Both the position numbers and the translations under genes were made by a program. The notes beneath the pieces were generated by a model that saw only the letters and a program-made list of their open reading frames with translations, did no database searches and was not told the origin of the DNA. Positions 26,293-35,016 of a stretch of DNA of 64,000 bases are shown one piece after another (position 1 is the first letter of the stretch; the number at the start of each line of letters is the position of its first letter). Origin of the DNA: Crocinitomicaceae bacterium (GTDB lineage Bacteria > Bacteroidota > Bacteroidia > Flavobacteriales_D > Sanyastnellaceae). Where the stretch lies: contig NZRP01000049.1 in assembly GCA_002693775.1 (NCBI GenBank), positions 1-64,000 on the forward strand, read 5' to 3'.

Positions 26293-27732
26293 ATGGGACA
26301 TCATCATCACGACAAAAAGTCTTCTTCTAGGAGGGAAATGAGTAGAAGAAAATTCTTAGGCACTGCTTCTTGTGCTGCTCTAGGATCAACAACATTCCTT
26401 TCATCATTCACGTCACTGGGGATGATAAATTCTCTTGCTGGAGCTCGGCCGCTTGCTTCAGGTGCTCAACCACCTACGGGATATAAGGCTCTAGTTTGTA
26501 TTCTTCTTGCCGGCGGTAACGATTCGTTCAACATGATCGTACCTACAACTTCAGAACAGTATACAGATTACTCGGCTTCAAGGTCAACAGTCGCTCTTCC
26601 TTCAGGAGATTTATTGCCATTAAACTATACAGACCCTCAGGGTATAAGCTACGGTCTTCACCCATCTATGCCTGAAGTTGCAAACATGTTTAACGACGGT
26701 AAAGCGGCAATTCTAGCAAACATAGGAACGCTAATTGAACCTGTGAATAAGACGCAAGTACTCAATGGCACGGCTCCATTACCATTAGGCCTTCAGTCTC
26801 ACGCAGATCAAGCTAGACATTGGCAGACGTCAATTCCTCAAAACCGACATGCTAAAGGCTGGGGCGGTAAGGTTGCAGATATGCTTGCAGCGGGTAATAG
26901 CAATCAGGACATTTCGATGAATCTATCGCTTAGCGGAACAAATCTTTGGCAAGCTGGTAATACAGTTGATGAGTTTTCGATTACTCCTCAGGGGAGTGTA
27001 GGTGTTAACATATTGGCTGAAACAGATCCTTTTGATGTGATTATGGGTCAAGGATTACAAAACATACTAGACCAAACTTACTCGGATGTTCTCAAGCAGA
27101 CATATTCGACTAAAGTAAAGGATTCCCAAACACAGCATGAAGTGTTTACTGCTGCCTTAGAAAACCTTAACCCGCTTTCAACACAATTCTCTCAGACTTC
27201 GATTTCTCGTCAAATGAGAATGGTTGCTGAGAGCATTGCCATTGCTGGTGGATTGGGTATGCAGAAACAGACGTTCTATATTAAGTTTGGTGGTTTCGAT
27301 AACCACGGAGAGCTATTAAATAACCACGCTGGAAGGCTAAGTTTACTGAGTTCTGCCATAGGAGAGTTCTATACTGCGATGGACGAGCTGGGGATGTCAG
27401 ATAGCGTAACGACGTTTACCGTTTCTGATTTCGCAAGGACTTTGACGCCAAACGGATTTGGAACTGATCACGCTTGGGGCGGTAACGCCATGGTGTTTGG
27501 TGGCGCAGTTAACGGTAGTACGATATACGGTAACTATCCATCACTTGCTCTAGGGAATGACCTAGACCTAGGTAACGGAGTTTTAATTCCCGAGCTATGC
27601 ACGGATCAGTATTTCGCTGAGCTAGCATTATGGTTGGGAGTAGCTCCGACAGAACTAACAGATTTATTCCCCAACATAGAAAACTTCTATACGCTGGGTA
27701 CTGGCAACCCTATTGGATTCTTAAGTCTATAA
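26293..27732 (+). CDS. DUF1501 family protein with Tat signal
   Basis: A 479-residue protein with a twin-arginine signal, SRRKFLG (17-23), followed by a hydrophobic stretch, so it is probably exported folded. The body has DUF1501 hallmarks: LLAGGNDSFNMIVPT, HADQARHWQTSIP, FGGFDNHGELLNNH, TVSDFARTLTPNGFGTDHAWGG and VFGGAVNGSTIYGNYPSL. DUF1501 shares the alkaline-phosphatase/sulfatase fold superfamily, and the conserved Asp/His residues would suit metal-dependent hydrolysis. Substrate and reaction are unknown. Oddly, the n-region of the signal peptide begins MGHHHHDKK, a natural poly-His run. It is coupled to DUF1800 and followed 4 bases later by a small T9SS protein. Confidence 0.92.
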   Translation: MGHHHHDKKSSSRREMSRRKFLGTASCAALGSTTFLSSFTSLGMINSLAGARPLASGAQPPTGYKALVCILLAGGNDSFNMIVPTTSEQYTDYSASRSTVALPSGDLLPLNYTDPQGISYGLHPSMPEVANMFNDGKAAILANIGTLIEPVNKTQVLNGTAPLPLGLQSHADQARHWQTSIPQNRHAKGWGGKVADMLAAGNSNQDISMNLSLSGTNLWQAGNTVDEFSITPQGSVGVNILAETDPFDVIMGQGLQNILDQTYSDVLKQTYSTKVKDSQTQHEVFTAALENLNPLSTQFSQTSISRQMRMVAESIAIAGGLGMQKQTFYIKFGGFDNHGELLNNHAGRLSLLSSAIGEFYTAMDELGMSDSVTTFTVSDFARTLTPNGFGTDHAWGGNAMVFGGAVNGSTIYGNYPSLALGNDLDLGNGVLIPELCTDQYFAELALWLGVAPTELTDLFPNIENFYTLGTGNPIGFLSL

Positions 27733-27736
27733 CGCT

Positions 27737-28462
27737 ATGAAAAATTTACTTTTTGCAATACTAGCGTTCGTGTCAGCCGGACTATTGAGCGCTCAATGTG
27801 AGGGAGCTCATGAAGCAATGGACGATCAAAGTTGGTTGTCGTGCACGGGAACGGAGAACCCCAATACTTCGAGGACTGAGGGGCACTGGATTCTTTACGA
27901 TTTTGGGAGCTATTACTTTTTAAATGAGAGTCATTTCTGGAATTATAATCAAGCTGGCGAAACTGCTAACGGGATGGCAACGGTAGCTTTAGACTATTCA
28001 GTTGATGGCGATACCTGGTACTGGTGGGGTGACTTGAATCTAGACGAGGCGCCGGGATCGGATGAGTACTACGGCGAAGTGGGGCCGGATTTTGAAGGTC
28101 TACTAGCGAGGTACTTATTGCTGACAGTTGTGTCAAACCACGGGGGGCCTTGTTATGGGTTTTCAGAAATGAAAATCGACGTGGACCCCGGAGCACTTGA
28201 TGTTGAGGAGCCAAGTTTACAGGCCTTCCAGTTTGGTGTATATCCCAATCCGGCTTCTGATTTCGCAAGGTTTCAACTTAAGGGTGGAGTGGGGTCAATG
28301 GTAGATGTTTACAGCCCAACAGGTAAGCTCGTTTTGAGCTTGGTGATGGCGTCAGAGACTACCAGAATTGATGTTAGCGATTTCGTCCCAGGTCTTTACT
28401 TGGTAGAAGTCGAAACCACAGACGGCTCAAGGGCAACCCAGAGACTAACAGTAGTAAAGTAG
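27737..28462 (+). CDS. Small discoidin-like secreted protein with T9SS type A sorting domain
   Basis: A 241-residue protein: signal peptide 1-20, then a compact domain (~21-150) that resembles the F5/8-type C (discoidin) fold, with WILYDFGSYYFLNESHFWNY, DYSVDGDTWYWWG and ARYLLLTVV..HGG. A type A sorting domain covers ~166-241 (FGVYPNPASDFARF ... VPGLYLVEVET). The discoidin-like assignment is by pattern only; such domains usually bind carbohydrate or lipid. It follows the DUF1501 gene by 4 bases, so it is likely the third member of that module and could tether or guide it on the outer surface. Confidence 0.82.
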   Translation: MKNLLFAILAFVSAGLLSAQCEGAHEAMDDQSWLSCTGTENPNTSRTEGHWILYDFGSYYFLNESHFWNYNQAGETANGMATVALDYSVDGDTWYWWGDLNLDEAPGSDEYYGEVGPDFEGLLARYLLLTVVSNHGGPCYGFSEMKIDVDPGALDVEEPSLQAFQFGVYPNPASDFARFQLKGGVGSMVDVYSPTGKLVLSLVMASETTRIDVSDFVPGLYLVEVETTDGSRATQRLTVVK

Positions 28463-28474
28463 AGTAAACGTCTT

Positions 28475-29134
28475 TTAGACGCCTATGGCTACGACGTCTT
28501 CTACGGCGTCAAGCTTGGACTTGAGGAGGGATTCTATTCCTCCTTTGAGAGTTTGGGTTGAAGAAGGGCAGCCAGAGCATGCACCGCGTAGGTGTACGTA
28601 AACGGTGCCTTCTTTAAACGCAACGTAGTCGATGGCCCCACCGTCTTGTTCTACGGCAGGCTTAACGAATTCATCTAATAAGCGTTTGATCTCATCGTCA
28701 TGCTCAGACGGACTTATGTCCTCTTCTTTGATGAAATTCTGAGGGGCAAATCCAGGAGCGTCATCTATGTCCGAAGACGAAGATTCTCCTAAGATGGCTA
28801 GAGCGGATTCAACCTTTTCAGGGTCTACGGCTAGTTCGTTATCCATAAGCCACTCACGAATGTATTCTCTAAGTTGGTTTACGATCATTTCCCAGCCGAG
28901 GCTCTCATCCTTAGTTACAGAAACGAAACTTCCGCTGATGAAAACGCCTTTAACAAACGGAAAATGGAACAGCTCTACTGCTAAGGGTGAACAAAGAGCA
29001 GCTTGTTCGGGGCTCAAAAATTCTAATTGGCGCCCATCATTTGTGAGCTTCCTATCCGCTACGAATTTCATCGTAGTAGGGTTAGGAGTCATCTCAGCGT
29101 AAATGTTTGTAGGAATTTTCTTAGTTGACATCAT
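28475..29134 (-). CDS. NifU-like (Nfu) iron-sulfur scaffold/carrier protein
   Basis: A 219-residue protein with an N-terminal Nfu domain (~10-100; starts YAEMTPNPTTMKFV) and a C-terminal NifU domain (~140-219) carrying the cluster-binding CxxC: C186 and C189 in GACSGCPSSTQTLKG. It receives Fe-S clusters from the SUF machinery encoded elsewhere in this window and delivers them to client proteins. It is divergently transcribed from the amidohydrolase genes and convergent with the discoidin-like gene. Its stop lies in the loop of a small inverted repeat (28469-28481), a weak candidate terminator. Confidence 0.95.
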   Translation of the reverse strand: MMSTKKIPTNIYAEMTPNPTTMKFVADRKLTNDGRQLEFLSPEQAALCSPLAVELFHFPFVKGVFISGSFVSVTKDESLGWEMIVNQLREYIREWLMDNELAVDPEKVESALAILGESSSSDIDDAPGFAPQNFIKEEDISPSEHDDEIKRLLDEFVKPAVEQDGGAIDYVAFKEGTVYVHLRGACSGCPSSTQTLKGGIESLLKSKLDAVEDVVAIGV

Positions 29135-29138
29135 AGCA

Positions 29139-29146
29139 CAAAGATA
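29139..29146 (-). promoter_or_regulatory. -7 promoter box for the nfu gene
   Basis: TATCTTTG on the minus strand, four bases before the ATG at 29134. Confidence 0.7.
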
Positions 29147-29183
29147 CCGCAGGCGTTAACTTGTGACACCACTTTTAAACGAT

Positions 29184-32100
29184 ATGAGGAATTATTCTAT
29201 TTCAAGGGTTTTCCTGATGCTAATCACTACGACTTTCAACACCGTTGTTTCTTTAGCACAAACCCCTTCTCAGCACTCTTCCACCTTTCCTGTAAACGGA
29301 ACGGTAGATAAACATTTAGTTAGAACTGTGCTTGAAAACGCAACGGTACACGTTGATGAGAATACAGTAATTGTAAATGGGACAGTAGTTCTATTCCGTG
29401 GCTTAATTGAATCTGTTGGCAGTCCTGAAGAAGTAGTGGTAAATGGTCCTGCTATTAGATTAGACATGAGTGGATATCACTTGTACCCCTCGTTTGTGGA
29501 TTTGCATAGCTCGTATGGCTTGCCTAAAGTAAAACCAGCTGAGTGGTCAAGAAAACCTCAGTATGAAAGTGATAAAAAGGGAGCATACGGATGGAATCAG
29601 GCAATCAGACCAGAGATAAATTCGGCGGAAGCTTTCACTGTAGATGCTAAAAAATCAAAGGAGTACAGGACAGCAGGAATAGGCGCTATGCTTATCCATA
29701 TCCCAGACGGAATATCAAGAGGAACAGGTTCTTTAGTGATGCCTGTAGATAACCCTCGAGACGCGATGTTGCGCCCAGAGGCGTCAGCGCATTTTAGTTT
29801 CAGGAAGGGTTCTTCTAAGCAGAATTACCCTAGCTCACTTATGGGTTCGATTGCCCTTTTACGCCAAACCTACTACGATGCACTTTGGTACTCAGAAGCT
29901 TCACCACTAGGCCTAGCAGGCGGCACTAATCTCAGCCTTGAGGCATTTAACAGCAATGCCTCACTACCCCAAATCTTCAGCGCAGGTTCATGGAAAGACA
30001 TACTGAGAGCGACAACTGTTGGTGATGAATTCGAAGTTAACTACATAGTATTAGGCGGAGGAGACAGCTATCAACGAGCTGAAGCAATTTATTCCACTGG
30101 AACAACGGTAATAGTGCCTGTAAACTATCCAGCAGCATATGACCTCAGCGACCCATTCCTTTCGCGCTTTGTATCTCTAACTGAGCTAAAGCACTGGGAG
30201 CTCGCCCCGAGCAATGCTGCATACTTGAACGATGCGGGAGTGACTATCTGCTTCACATCAGAAGGCCTTAAATCACCGTCTGACCTTCTGCCTGCTGTGA
30301 GAAAATCGGTAGAGTGCGGCCTACCCGTAGATGTCGCCCTTGCCTCACTCACATCTACCCCTGCCTCAACGATCAAGGCCTCAAACCTCGTCGGTTCAAT
30401 CAATCCTGGCCTTATTGCAAACGTCATAGTCATGGACGGCCCCATCTTCGACTCCGAAAGCAAAATAATAGAACACTGGGTTAGCGGAGACCCAACAATT
30501 CTCGTTGACAGGCAAGCCCTAGATTTAAGCGGCAACTACAACGTTACTGTGGGCGCAAACTCGTTTGAACTTGAAGTAAAAGGCAGCACGGGCAAGTGGA
30601 AGGCAACTGAACTGGTTAACGACACTACCACAAAAAAGCTCGACCTTAAACTCGACGATAGAACCGTAGTCATGGGCCTTAAGCGCGATGAAGGTCTAAT
30701 CAGAATGACGGGTAACGTCTGGATGGACAGTAGGATATGGGAAGGGACCGCGATGGACGCAAAGGGCAACTCCCTTGAATGGAGCGCAGTGAAAACAGAG
30801 GTACTAACTGAGCCAGTTGACGAGAAAGCTGACACAACTGAAGTAGCGCATCTAGAGCTCGGCGCAATCACTTATCCGTTTACCGCATACGGATCCACTG
30901 AGAGCCCCGTAAAGGAGAATGTGCTGATTGAGAGCGCTACGGTTTGGACTTGCGAAGAAGAAGGAATTTTAGAGGAAACAGACGTTTTAATCAGCGACGG
31001 AAAAATCATCGCTGTGGGTATGAGACTGCAACCTCAAGAATGGATTGGAGCAAATGCGGAATACACAACAGTAAGCGGAAGGGGCAAGCACATCACTCCC
31101 GGCATTATCGACGAGCACTCACATATCATGATCGAAAGGGGAGTTAATGAAGGAACCCAAGCGAGTAGTGCTGAAGTTTGGATAGGCTCATCGCTCAACA
31201 GCGAGGACGTAAATATCTACAGACAGCTTGCAGGTGGTGTGACGTGTGCTCAACTGCTCCATGGATCAGCGAATCCAATTGGAGGGCAGAGTGCAATTGT
31301 CAAATTTCGCTGGGGACTCCTGCCAAACGATTTATTGTACCAGGACGCCTCACCATTTATCAAATTCGCTCTGGGCGAAAACGTGAAGCAAAGCAACTGG
31401 GGCGACTTGCAGACCACAAGATTCCCTCAAACTAGGATGGGAGTTGAGCAGGTCTTTTACGACAACTTTATCAGGGCCCGCGAATATGGCCAGGCGCAGT
31501 TCGACTACCGCCAAGCAATGAGGAAGGTGAAGAGAAGGGATATTCTTAAGGGGAATTTTCCGCTTGCGCCTAGAAGAGATTTAGAACTGGATGCCTTAAA
31601 CGAAATCCTAAACGAGGAGCGCTTTATTACATGTCACAGTTATAGGCAGGACGAGATAAACATGCTCATGCACGTTGCCGATTCTATGGGCTTTAGGCTA
31701 AACACCTTCACACACATACTTGAGGGATATAAGGTTGCTGATAAAATGAAGGCTCACGGAGTGGGTGGGTCAACCTTCAGCGATTGGTGGGCATACAAAT
31801 ACGAGGTTAAGGACGCCATCCCATACAATGCCGCAGTTTTGTATAACATGGGCATAACTACGGCCATAAACAGTGACGACGCAGAGATGGGAAGAAGGCT
31901 TAACCAAGAAGCAGCAAAGGCTGTGAAGTACGGCCAGGTTCCACAAGAAGAGGCCTTGAAGATGGTCACTCTTAATCCTGCGAAACTTCTTCACATCGAC
32001 CATAAAACTGGGTCAATTAAAAAGGGTAAGGATGCAGATGTTGTGATTTGGGATGCGAACCCTTTGAGTATGGATGCTCAGGTTGTGGCAACTTATGTCG

Positions 32101-32282
32101 ATGGCATGTGCTTATTCAGCCTAGAGAAGGATAAGGAGCTCAGGGAAAACATCAGACTCGAAAGGGCTCGACTAACTGAGAAGATGATGACCTCTGCTGA
32201 GCCTGGAGAGAAATTGAAAAAGCCTTCTGAGCGAGTTAGACCTCATTACCACTGTGATACATTAACTGAAGAAAACAGATAA
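29184..32282 (+). CDS. Tandem amidohydrolase-family protein (pseudo- plus active domain)
   Basis: A 1032-residue exported protein. A GTG at 29163 is in frame, but ATG 29184 gives a clean signal peptide (MRNYSISRVFLMLITT...SLAQ). Two amidohydrolase-type domains follow. The first (~30-440) has the strand-1 segment FVDLHSSYG, where only one His (H108) of the usual HxH remains. The second (~560-1000) is intact: HSH at H645/H647, H818 (ITCHSYRQDE), H844 (FTHILEGY) and D898 (NSDDAEMG), and ends with the imidazolonepropionase-like GSIKKGKDADVVIWD block. The substrate is unknown; it may be a dipeptide or cyclic amide. It is coupled to the next amidohydrolase-like gene, whose ATG lies 1 base after the stop. 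Confidence 0.88.
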   Translation: MRNYSISRVFLMLITTTFNTVVSLAQTPSQHSSTFPVNGTVDKHLVRTVLENATVHVDENTVIVNGTVVLFRGLIESVGSPEEVVVNGPAIRLDMSGYHLYPSFVDLHSSYGLPKVKPAEWSRKPQYESDKKGAYGWNQAIRPEINSAEAFTVDAKKSKEYRTAGIGAMLIHIPDGISRGTGSLVMPVDNPRDAMLRPEASAHFSFRKGSSKQNYPSSLMGSIALLRQTYYDALWYSEASPLGLAGGTNLSLEAFNSNASLPQIFSAGSWKDILRATTVGDEFEVNYIVLGGGDSYQRAEAIYSTGTTVIVPVNYPAAYDLSDPFLSRFVSLTELKHWELAPSNAAYLNDAGVTICFTSEGLKSPSDLLPAVRKSVECGLPVDVALASLTSTPASTIKASNLVGSINPGLIANVIVMDGPIFDSESKIIEHWVSGDPTILVDRQALDLSGNYNVTVGANSFELEVKGSTGKWKATELVNDTTTKKLDLKLDDRTVVMGLKRDEGLIRMTGNVWMDSRIWEGTAMDAKGNSLEWSAVKTEVLTEPVDEKADTTEVAHLELGAITYPFTAYGSTESPVKENVLIESATVWTCEEEGILEETDVLISDGKIIAVGMRLQPQEWIGANAEYTTVSGRGKHITPGIIDEHSHIMIERGVNEGTQASSAEVWIGSSLNSEDVNIYRQLAGGVTCAQLLHGSANPIGGQSAIVKFRWGLLPNDLLYQDASPFIKFALGENVKQSNWGDLQTTRFPQTRMGVEQVFYDNFIRAREYGQAQFDYRQAMRKVKRRDILKGNFPLAPRRDLELDALNEILNEERFITCHSYRQDEINMLMHVADSMGFRLNTFTHILEGYKVADKMKAHGVGGSTFSDWWAYKYEVKDAIPYNAAVLYNMGITTAINSDDAEMGRRLNQEAAKAVKYGQVPQEEALKMVTLNPAKLLHIDHKTGSIKKGKDADVVIWDANPLSMDAQVVATYVDGMCLFSLEKDKELRENIRLERARLTEKMMTSAEPGEKLKKPSERVRPHYHCDTLTEENR

Positions 32283-32283
32283 G

Positions 32284-33609
32284 ATGAAGAATTTTAAGAT
32301 TATAATTTCGCTTCTAAGTCTTTGCCTGTTTTTAGCTTTTACTGGTCAGGCACAACAAACTCCTGCTCCTGAACAAAGTAGATCCGTTTTAATAGTTGGC
32401 GGCACAGCTCACCTTGGTACTGGGGATGTTATTGCTGATGCAGCTATAGGATTTAAAGATGGGAAGATTGACTATGTTGGAAGAGCTTTCCAGGTTGATA
32501 AAAGCACGTATGACGATCTGGTTGACGCTTCAGGGAAGCATATATACCCAGGGTTTATCGTATCGAATTCTACCATAGGCCTTCAGGAGATAGGGGCTGT
32601 TAGAGCTTCAAGAGACCAATATGAAGTTGGGACGTTTCGCCCAAATGTTAGATCAGTAATCGCATTTAATACAGATTCAGAGATAACTCCTACCGTTAGA
32701 ACCAATGGTGTTTTGATGGGGCAAATTACTCCACGCGGTGGTGTCATCAGCGGCTCTAGTTGCGTCGTTCATTTCGACGGATGGAACTGGGAAGATGCAG
32801 CGGTTAAAATGGTGGACGGCGTTCATTTGAATTGGCCTACGACACATCACAAGCATAATAAGGATGGTGTAATTGATATTAGAAAAAGCAAGTCATACGA
32901 TCAGAGTAAGCAGGAAATCAAATCCTACTTTACCGAGGCAAAAGCTTACGCTGAAGCATATCCTAATCACTCCTTAGGCACCATGGATGTGAGGCATGAA
33001 GGTATGAGAGGATTATTTGATGGATCGTTAACTCTTTACGTTCACGCGGATGATGCTCGAGCTATCTCAGAGGCCATTCACTTCAAGCGCGAGATGAGTA
33101 TTTCTAGAATGGCAATTATTGGAGGTTACGATTCTTATTTGGTTGCTGACCTTCTAAGAGAAAACGGCGTAAGCGTCTTACTCAACAGCGTGCACCGACT
33201 GCCAAGATTTAAGGAGGACGATGTAGATCTGCCATATAAATTGCCCAAACTGTTAGCGGATGAGGGCGTGTTGTTTGGCCTACAAGTAGACGCTCAAATG
33301 ACTGAGATGAATACTAGAAATCTTCCTTTTTATGCCGGAACTGCTAGAAAATATGGCTTGACGGAAGAGCAGGCTGTTATGGCCTTAACGAGGAATGTTG
33401 CAACGATTCTGGGGATAGAGGATAGATGTGGTTCGATTGAAAGAGGGAAGGATGCTACTCTGTTTATTTCGTCTGGTGATGCTCTTGATATCATATCAAA
33501 CAACCTTACTCATGCCTACATTTTAGGAAAGAGCATTGACCTAGATAACAGACAGAGGGAACTATACAGAAAGTTTCAAACGAAGTATGGATTTGAGTGT
33601 CTAGACTAG
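32284..33609 (+). CDS. Amidohydrolase-like protein lacking metal ligands
   Basis: A 441-residue exported protein with a signal peptide (1-23, ending GQAQ) and an amidohydrolase-type body. The strand-1 motif reads YPGFIVSNSTIGL, so the HxH is absent. The later His positions are also replaced: IIGGYDSYLVADLL stands where active relatives have THxxEGY. The C-terminal GSIERGKDATLFISSGD block of the family is retained. I infer a non-catalytic partner or substrate-binding subunit of the upstream active enzyme, to which it is directly coupled. Confidence 0.85.
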   Translation: MKNFKIIISLLSLCLFLAFTGQAQQTPAPEQSRSVLIVGGTAHLGTGDVIADAAIGFKDGKIDYVGRAFQVDKSTYDDLVDASGKHIYPGFIVSNSTIGLQEIGAVRASRDQYEVGTFRPNVRSVIAFNTDSEITPTVRTNGVLMGQITPRGGVISGSSCVVHFDGWNWEDAAVKMVDGVHLNWPTTHHKHNKDGVIDIRKSKSYDQSKQEIKSYFTEAKAYAEAYPNHSLGTMDVRHEGMRGLFDGSLTLYVHADDARAISEAIHFKREMSISRMAIIGGYDSYLVADLLRENGVSVLLNSVHRLPRFKEDDVDLPYKLPKLLADEGVLFGLQVDAQMTEMNTRNLPFYAGTARKYGLTEEQAVMALTRNVATILGIEDRCGSIERGKDATLFISSGDALDIISNNLTHAYILGKSIDLDNRQRELYRKFQTKYGFECLD

Positions 33610-33624
33610 GTTTATTAGCTAAAC

Positions 33625-34596
33625 TTAGTAACCTACCTTAGAGCGAGTCCTATCAAGCACCTCTCTAGCAATTTTTCTTGCTTTTTCTGCGCCGATTTTT
33701 AGAGCGGCGTTTATCTCAGCTGGGTTAGCCATAAGATGGTTAAACCTAGCTCTTTCCTCAGCGAATCCATCTACGATAGCTTCAAGTAAATCCTTCTTTG
33801 CATGCCCCCAACCGAAGCCTCCAGCTCTAAGAGAAGAAGCCATTTGCTCAGCATCACTTTCAGATGCTACTAGCTTATAAAGTTGGTATACAACTGATGT
33901 GTCTGGGTCCTTAGGACCTTCGAGAGGAGTAGCATCAGTAATGATCTTCTTATTGATAACCTTTTTAATGGCAGATGGTTCTGCGAAGATGTCAATAGTG
34001 TTGTCTTGAGACTTTGACATCTTGCCTCCATTAGTTCCAGGAACATACATGGTGTTTTCATTAACCATTACTTCAGGTAAAACAAAGGTCTCACCAAAGA
34101 AATGATTAAATCTGCTTGCAACATCTCGAGTCATTTCGAGATGTTGCATTTGGTCTTTACCTACGGGCACCTTTTCAGCATCGTACAGAAGAATATCTGC
34201 AGCCATCAGCATGGGGTAGGAGAAAAGCCCAGCATTTACATCTTCCAGCCTGTCGGCTTTATCCTTGAAGCTATGCGCTAGGGTAAGTCTGGAGTAGGGG
34301 AAGAAGCATTGCAGATACCAAGAGAGTTCAGTAACCTCTGGGATGTCGCTTTGGCGGTAGAAAACCGTTTTCTCTGGGTCTAGCCCAAAAGCAAGCCAAG
34401 CCGCAGCAACCTTATATGTGTTGTCTCTAAGAGTTGATCCATCCTTAATTTGGGTCAAGGAGTGGAGATCAGCGATAAATAGAAACGACTCGTTATGCGG
34501 GTCATTTGCTAGTTCAATGGCAGGCTTAATAGCACCTAGAATATTCCCTAGATGTGGTGTCCCTGTGCTTTGTATTCCTGTTAGGATGCGTGCCAT
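33625..34596 (-). CDS. trpS: Tryptophan--tRNA ligase
   Basis: TrpRS charges tRNA(Trp). The 323-residue protein has both class I signatures: a HIGH-type TPHLGN (13-18) and GGKMSKSQDN (190-199), with KMSKS at 192-196. A TTG two codons upstream is in frame, but the ATG at 34596 gives the conserved MARILTGIQSTG start. It follows brxB by 9 bases as the last gene of the aspS-brxB-trpS run and converges on the amidohydrolase genes. Confidence 0.97.
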   Translation of the reverse strand: MARILTGIQSTGTPHLGNILGAIKPAIELANDPHNESFLFIADLHSLTQIKDGSTLRDNTYKVAAAWLAFGLDPEKTVFYRQSDIPEVTELSWYLQCFFPYSRLTLAHSFKDKADRLEDVNAGLFSYPMLMAADILLYDAEKVPVGKDQMQHLEMTRDVASRFNHFFGETFVLPEVMVNENTMYVPGTNGGKMSKSQDNTIDIFAEPSAIKKVINKKIITDATPLEGPKDPDTSVVYQLYKLVASESDAEQMASSLRAGGFGWGHAKKDLLEAIVDGFAEERARFNHLMANPAEINAALKIGAEKARKIAREVLDRTRSKVGY

Positions 34597-34605
34597 TTTC
34601 AAATA

Positions 34606-35016
34606 TCAACAGAATTCATTGAATGCTAACCTAAGGTGGGCAGCAATTGCTTCAGCAGTATTTCCTTCGATGTGATGACGCTCTACCATCATAGCAATCT
34701 TGCCATCCTTAAATAGTGCGATACTAGGTGAAGATGGAGGGTATGGAAGCATGAATTTACGAGCGTGTGCCACAGCATCCGTATCTACGCCAGCAAAGGC
34801 AGTTGTGATGTTGTCAGGAGTCTTTTCATTATCCAAGGCCTGAATTACAGCAGGCCTCATTGATCCAGCAGAACAACCACACACGCTGTTGATAGCAACA
34901 AGAGTAGTGCCTGGTTTGTCCAATGCATCGTTTACATCGTCAACAGTAATTAGTTCTTTAAAGCCAGCATCAGAAAGCTGAGCCTTCATTGGGGCAACTA
35001 GTTCAGGAGGGTACAT
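34606..35016 (-). CDS. BrxA/BrxB family bacilliredoxin
   Basis: A 136-residue thioredoxin-fold protein of the YphP/YqiW (DUF1094) family, which removes bacillithiol or other small thiols from protein mixed disulfides. The CxC active site is C46-G47-C48 in [13 protein letters not shown], and the cis-proline loop region is [17 protein letters not shown]. The length matches the family. It overlaps the aspS 3' end by 14 bases. Bacteroidota often carry this gene even where bacillithiol use is not proven. Confidence 0.93.
   Translation of the reverse strand: MYPPELVAPMKAQLSDAGFKELITVDDVNDALDKPGTTLVAINSVCGCSAGSMRPAVIQALDNEKTPDNITTAFAGVDTDAVAHARKFMLPYPPSSPSIALFKDGKIAMMVERHHIEGNTAEAIAAHLRLAFNEFC

Noticed and set aside
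26293-26316. MGHHHH as a cloning tag artefact
   Set aside because: It is directly preceded and followed by natural operon sequence with a Tat motif in frame, so there is no sign of vector sequence.
28469-28481. Strong terminator between the discoidin-like gene and nfu
   Set aside because: The stem is only five base pairs with no T-run, so I mention it only as a weak candidate.
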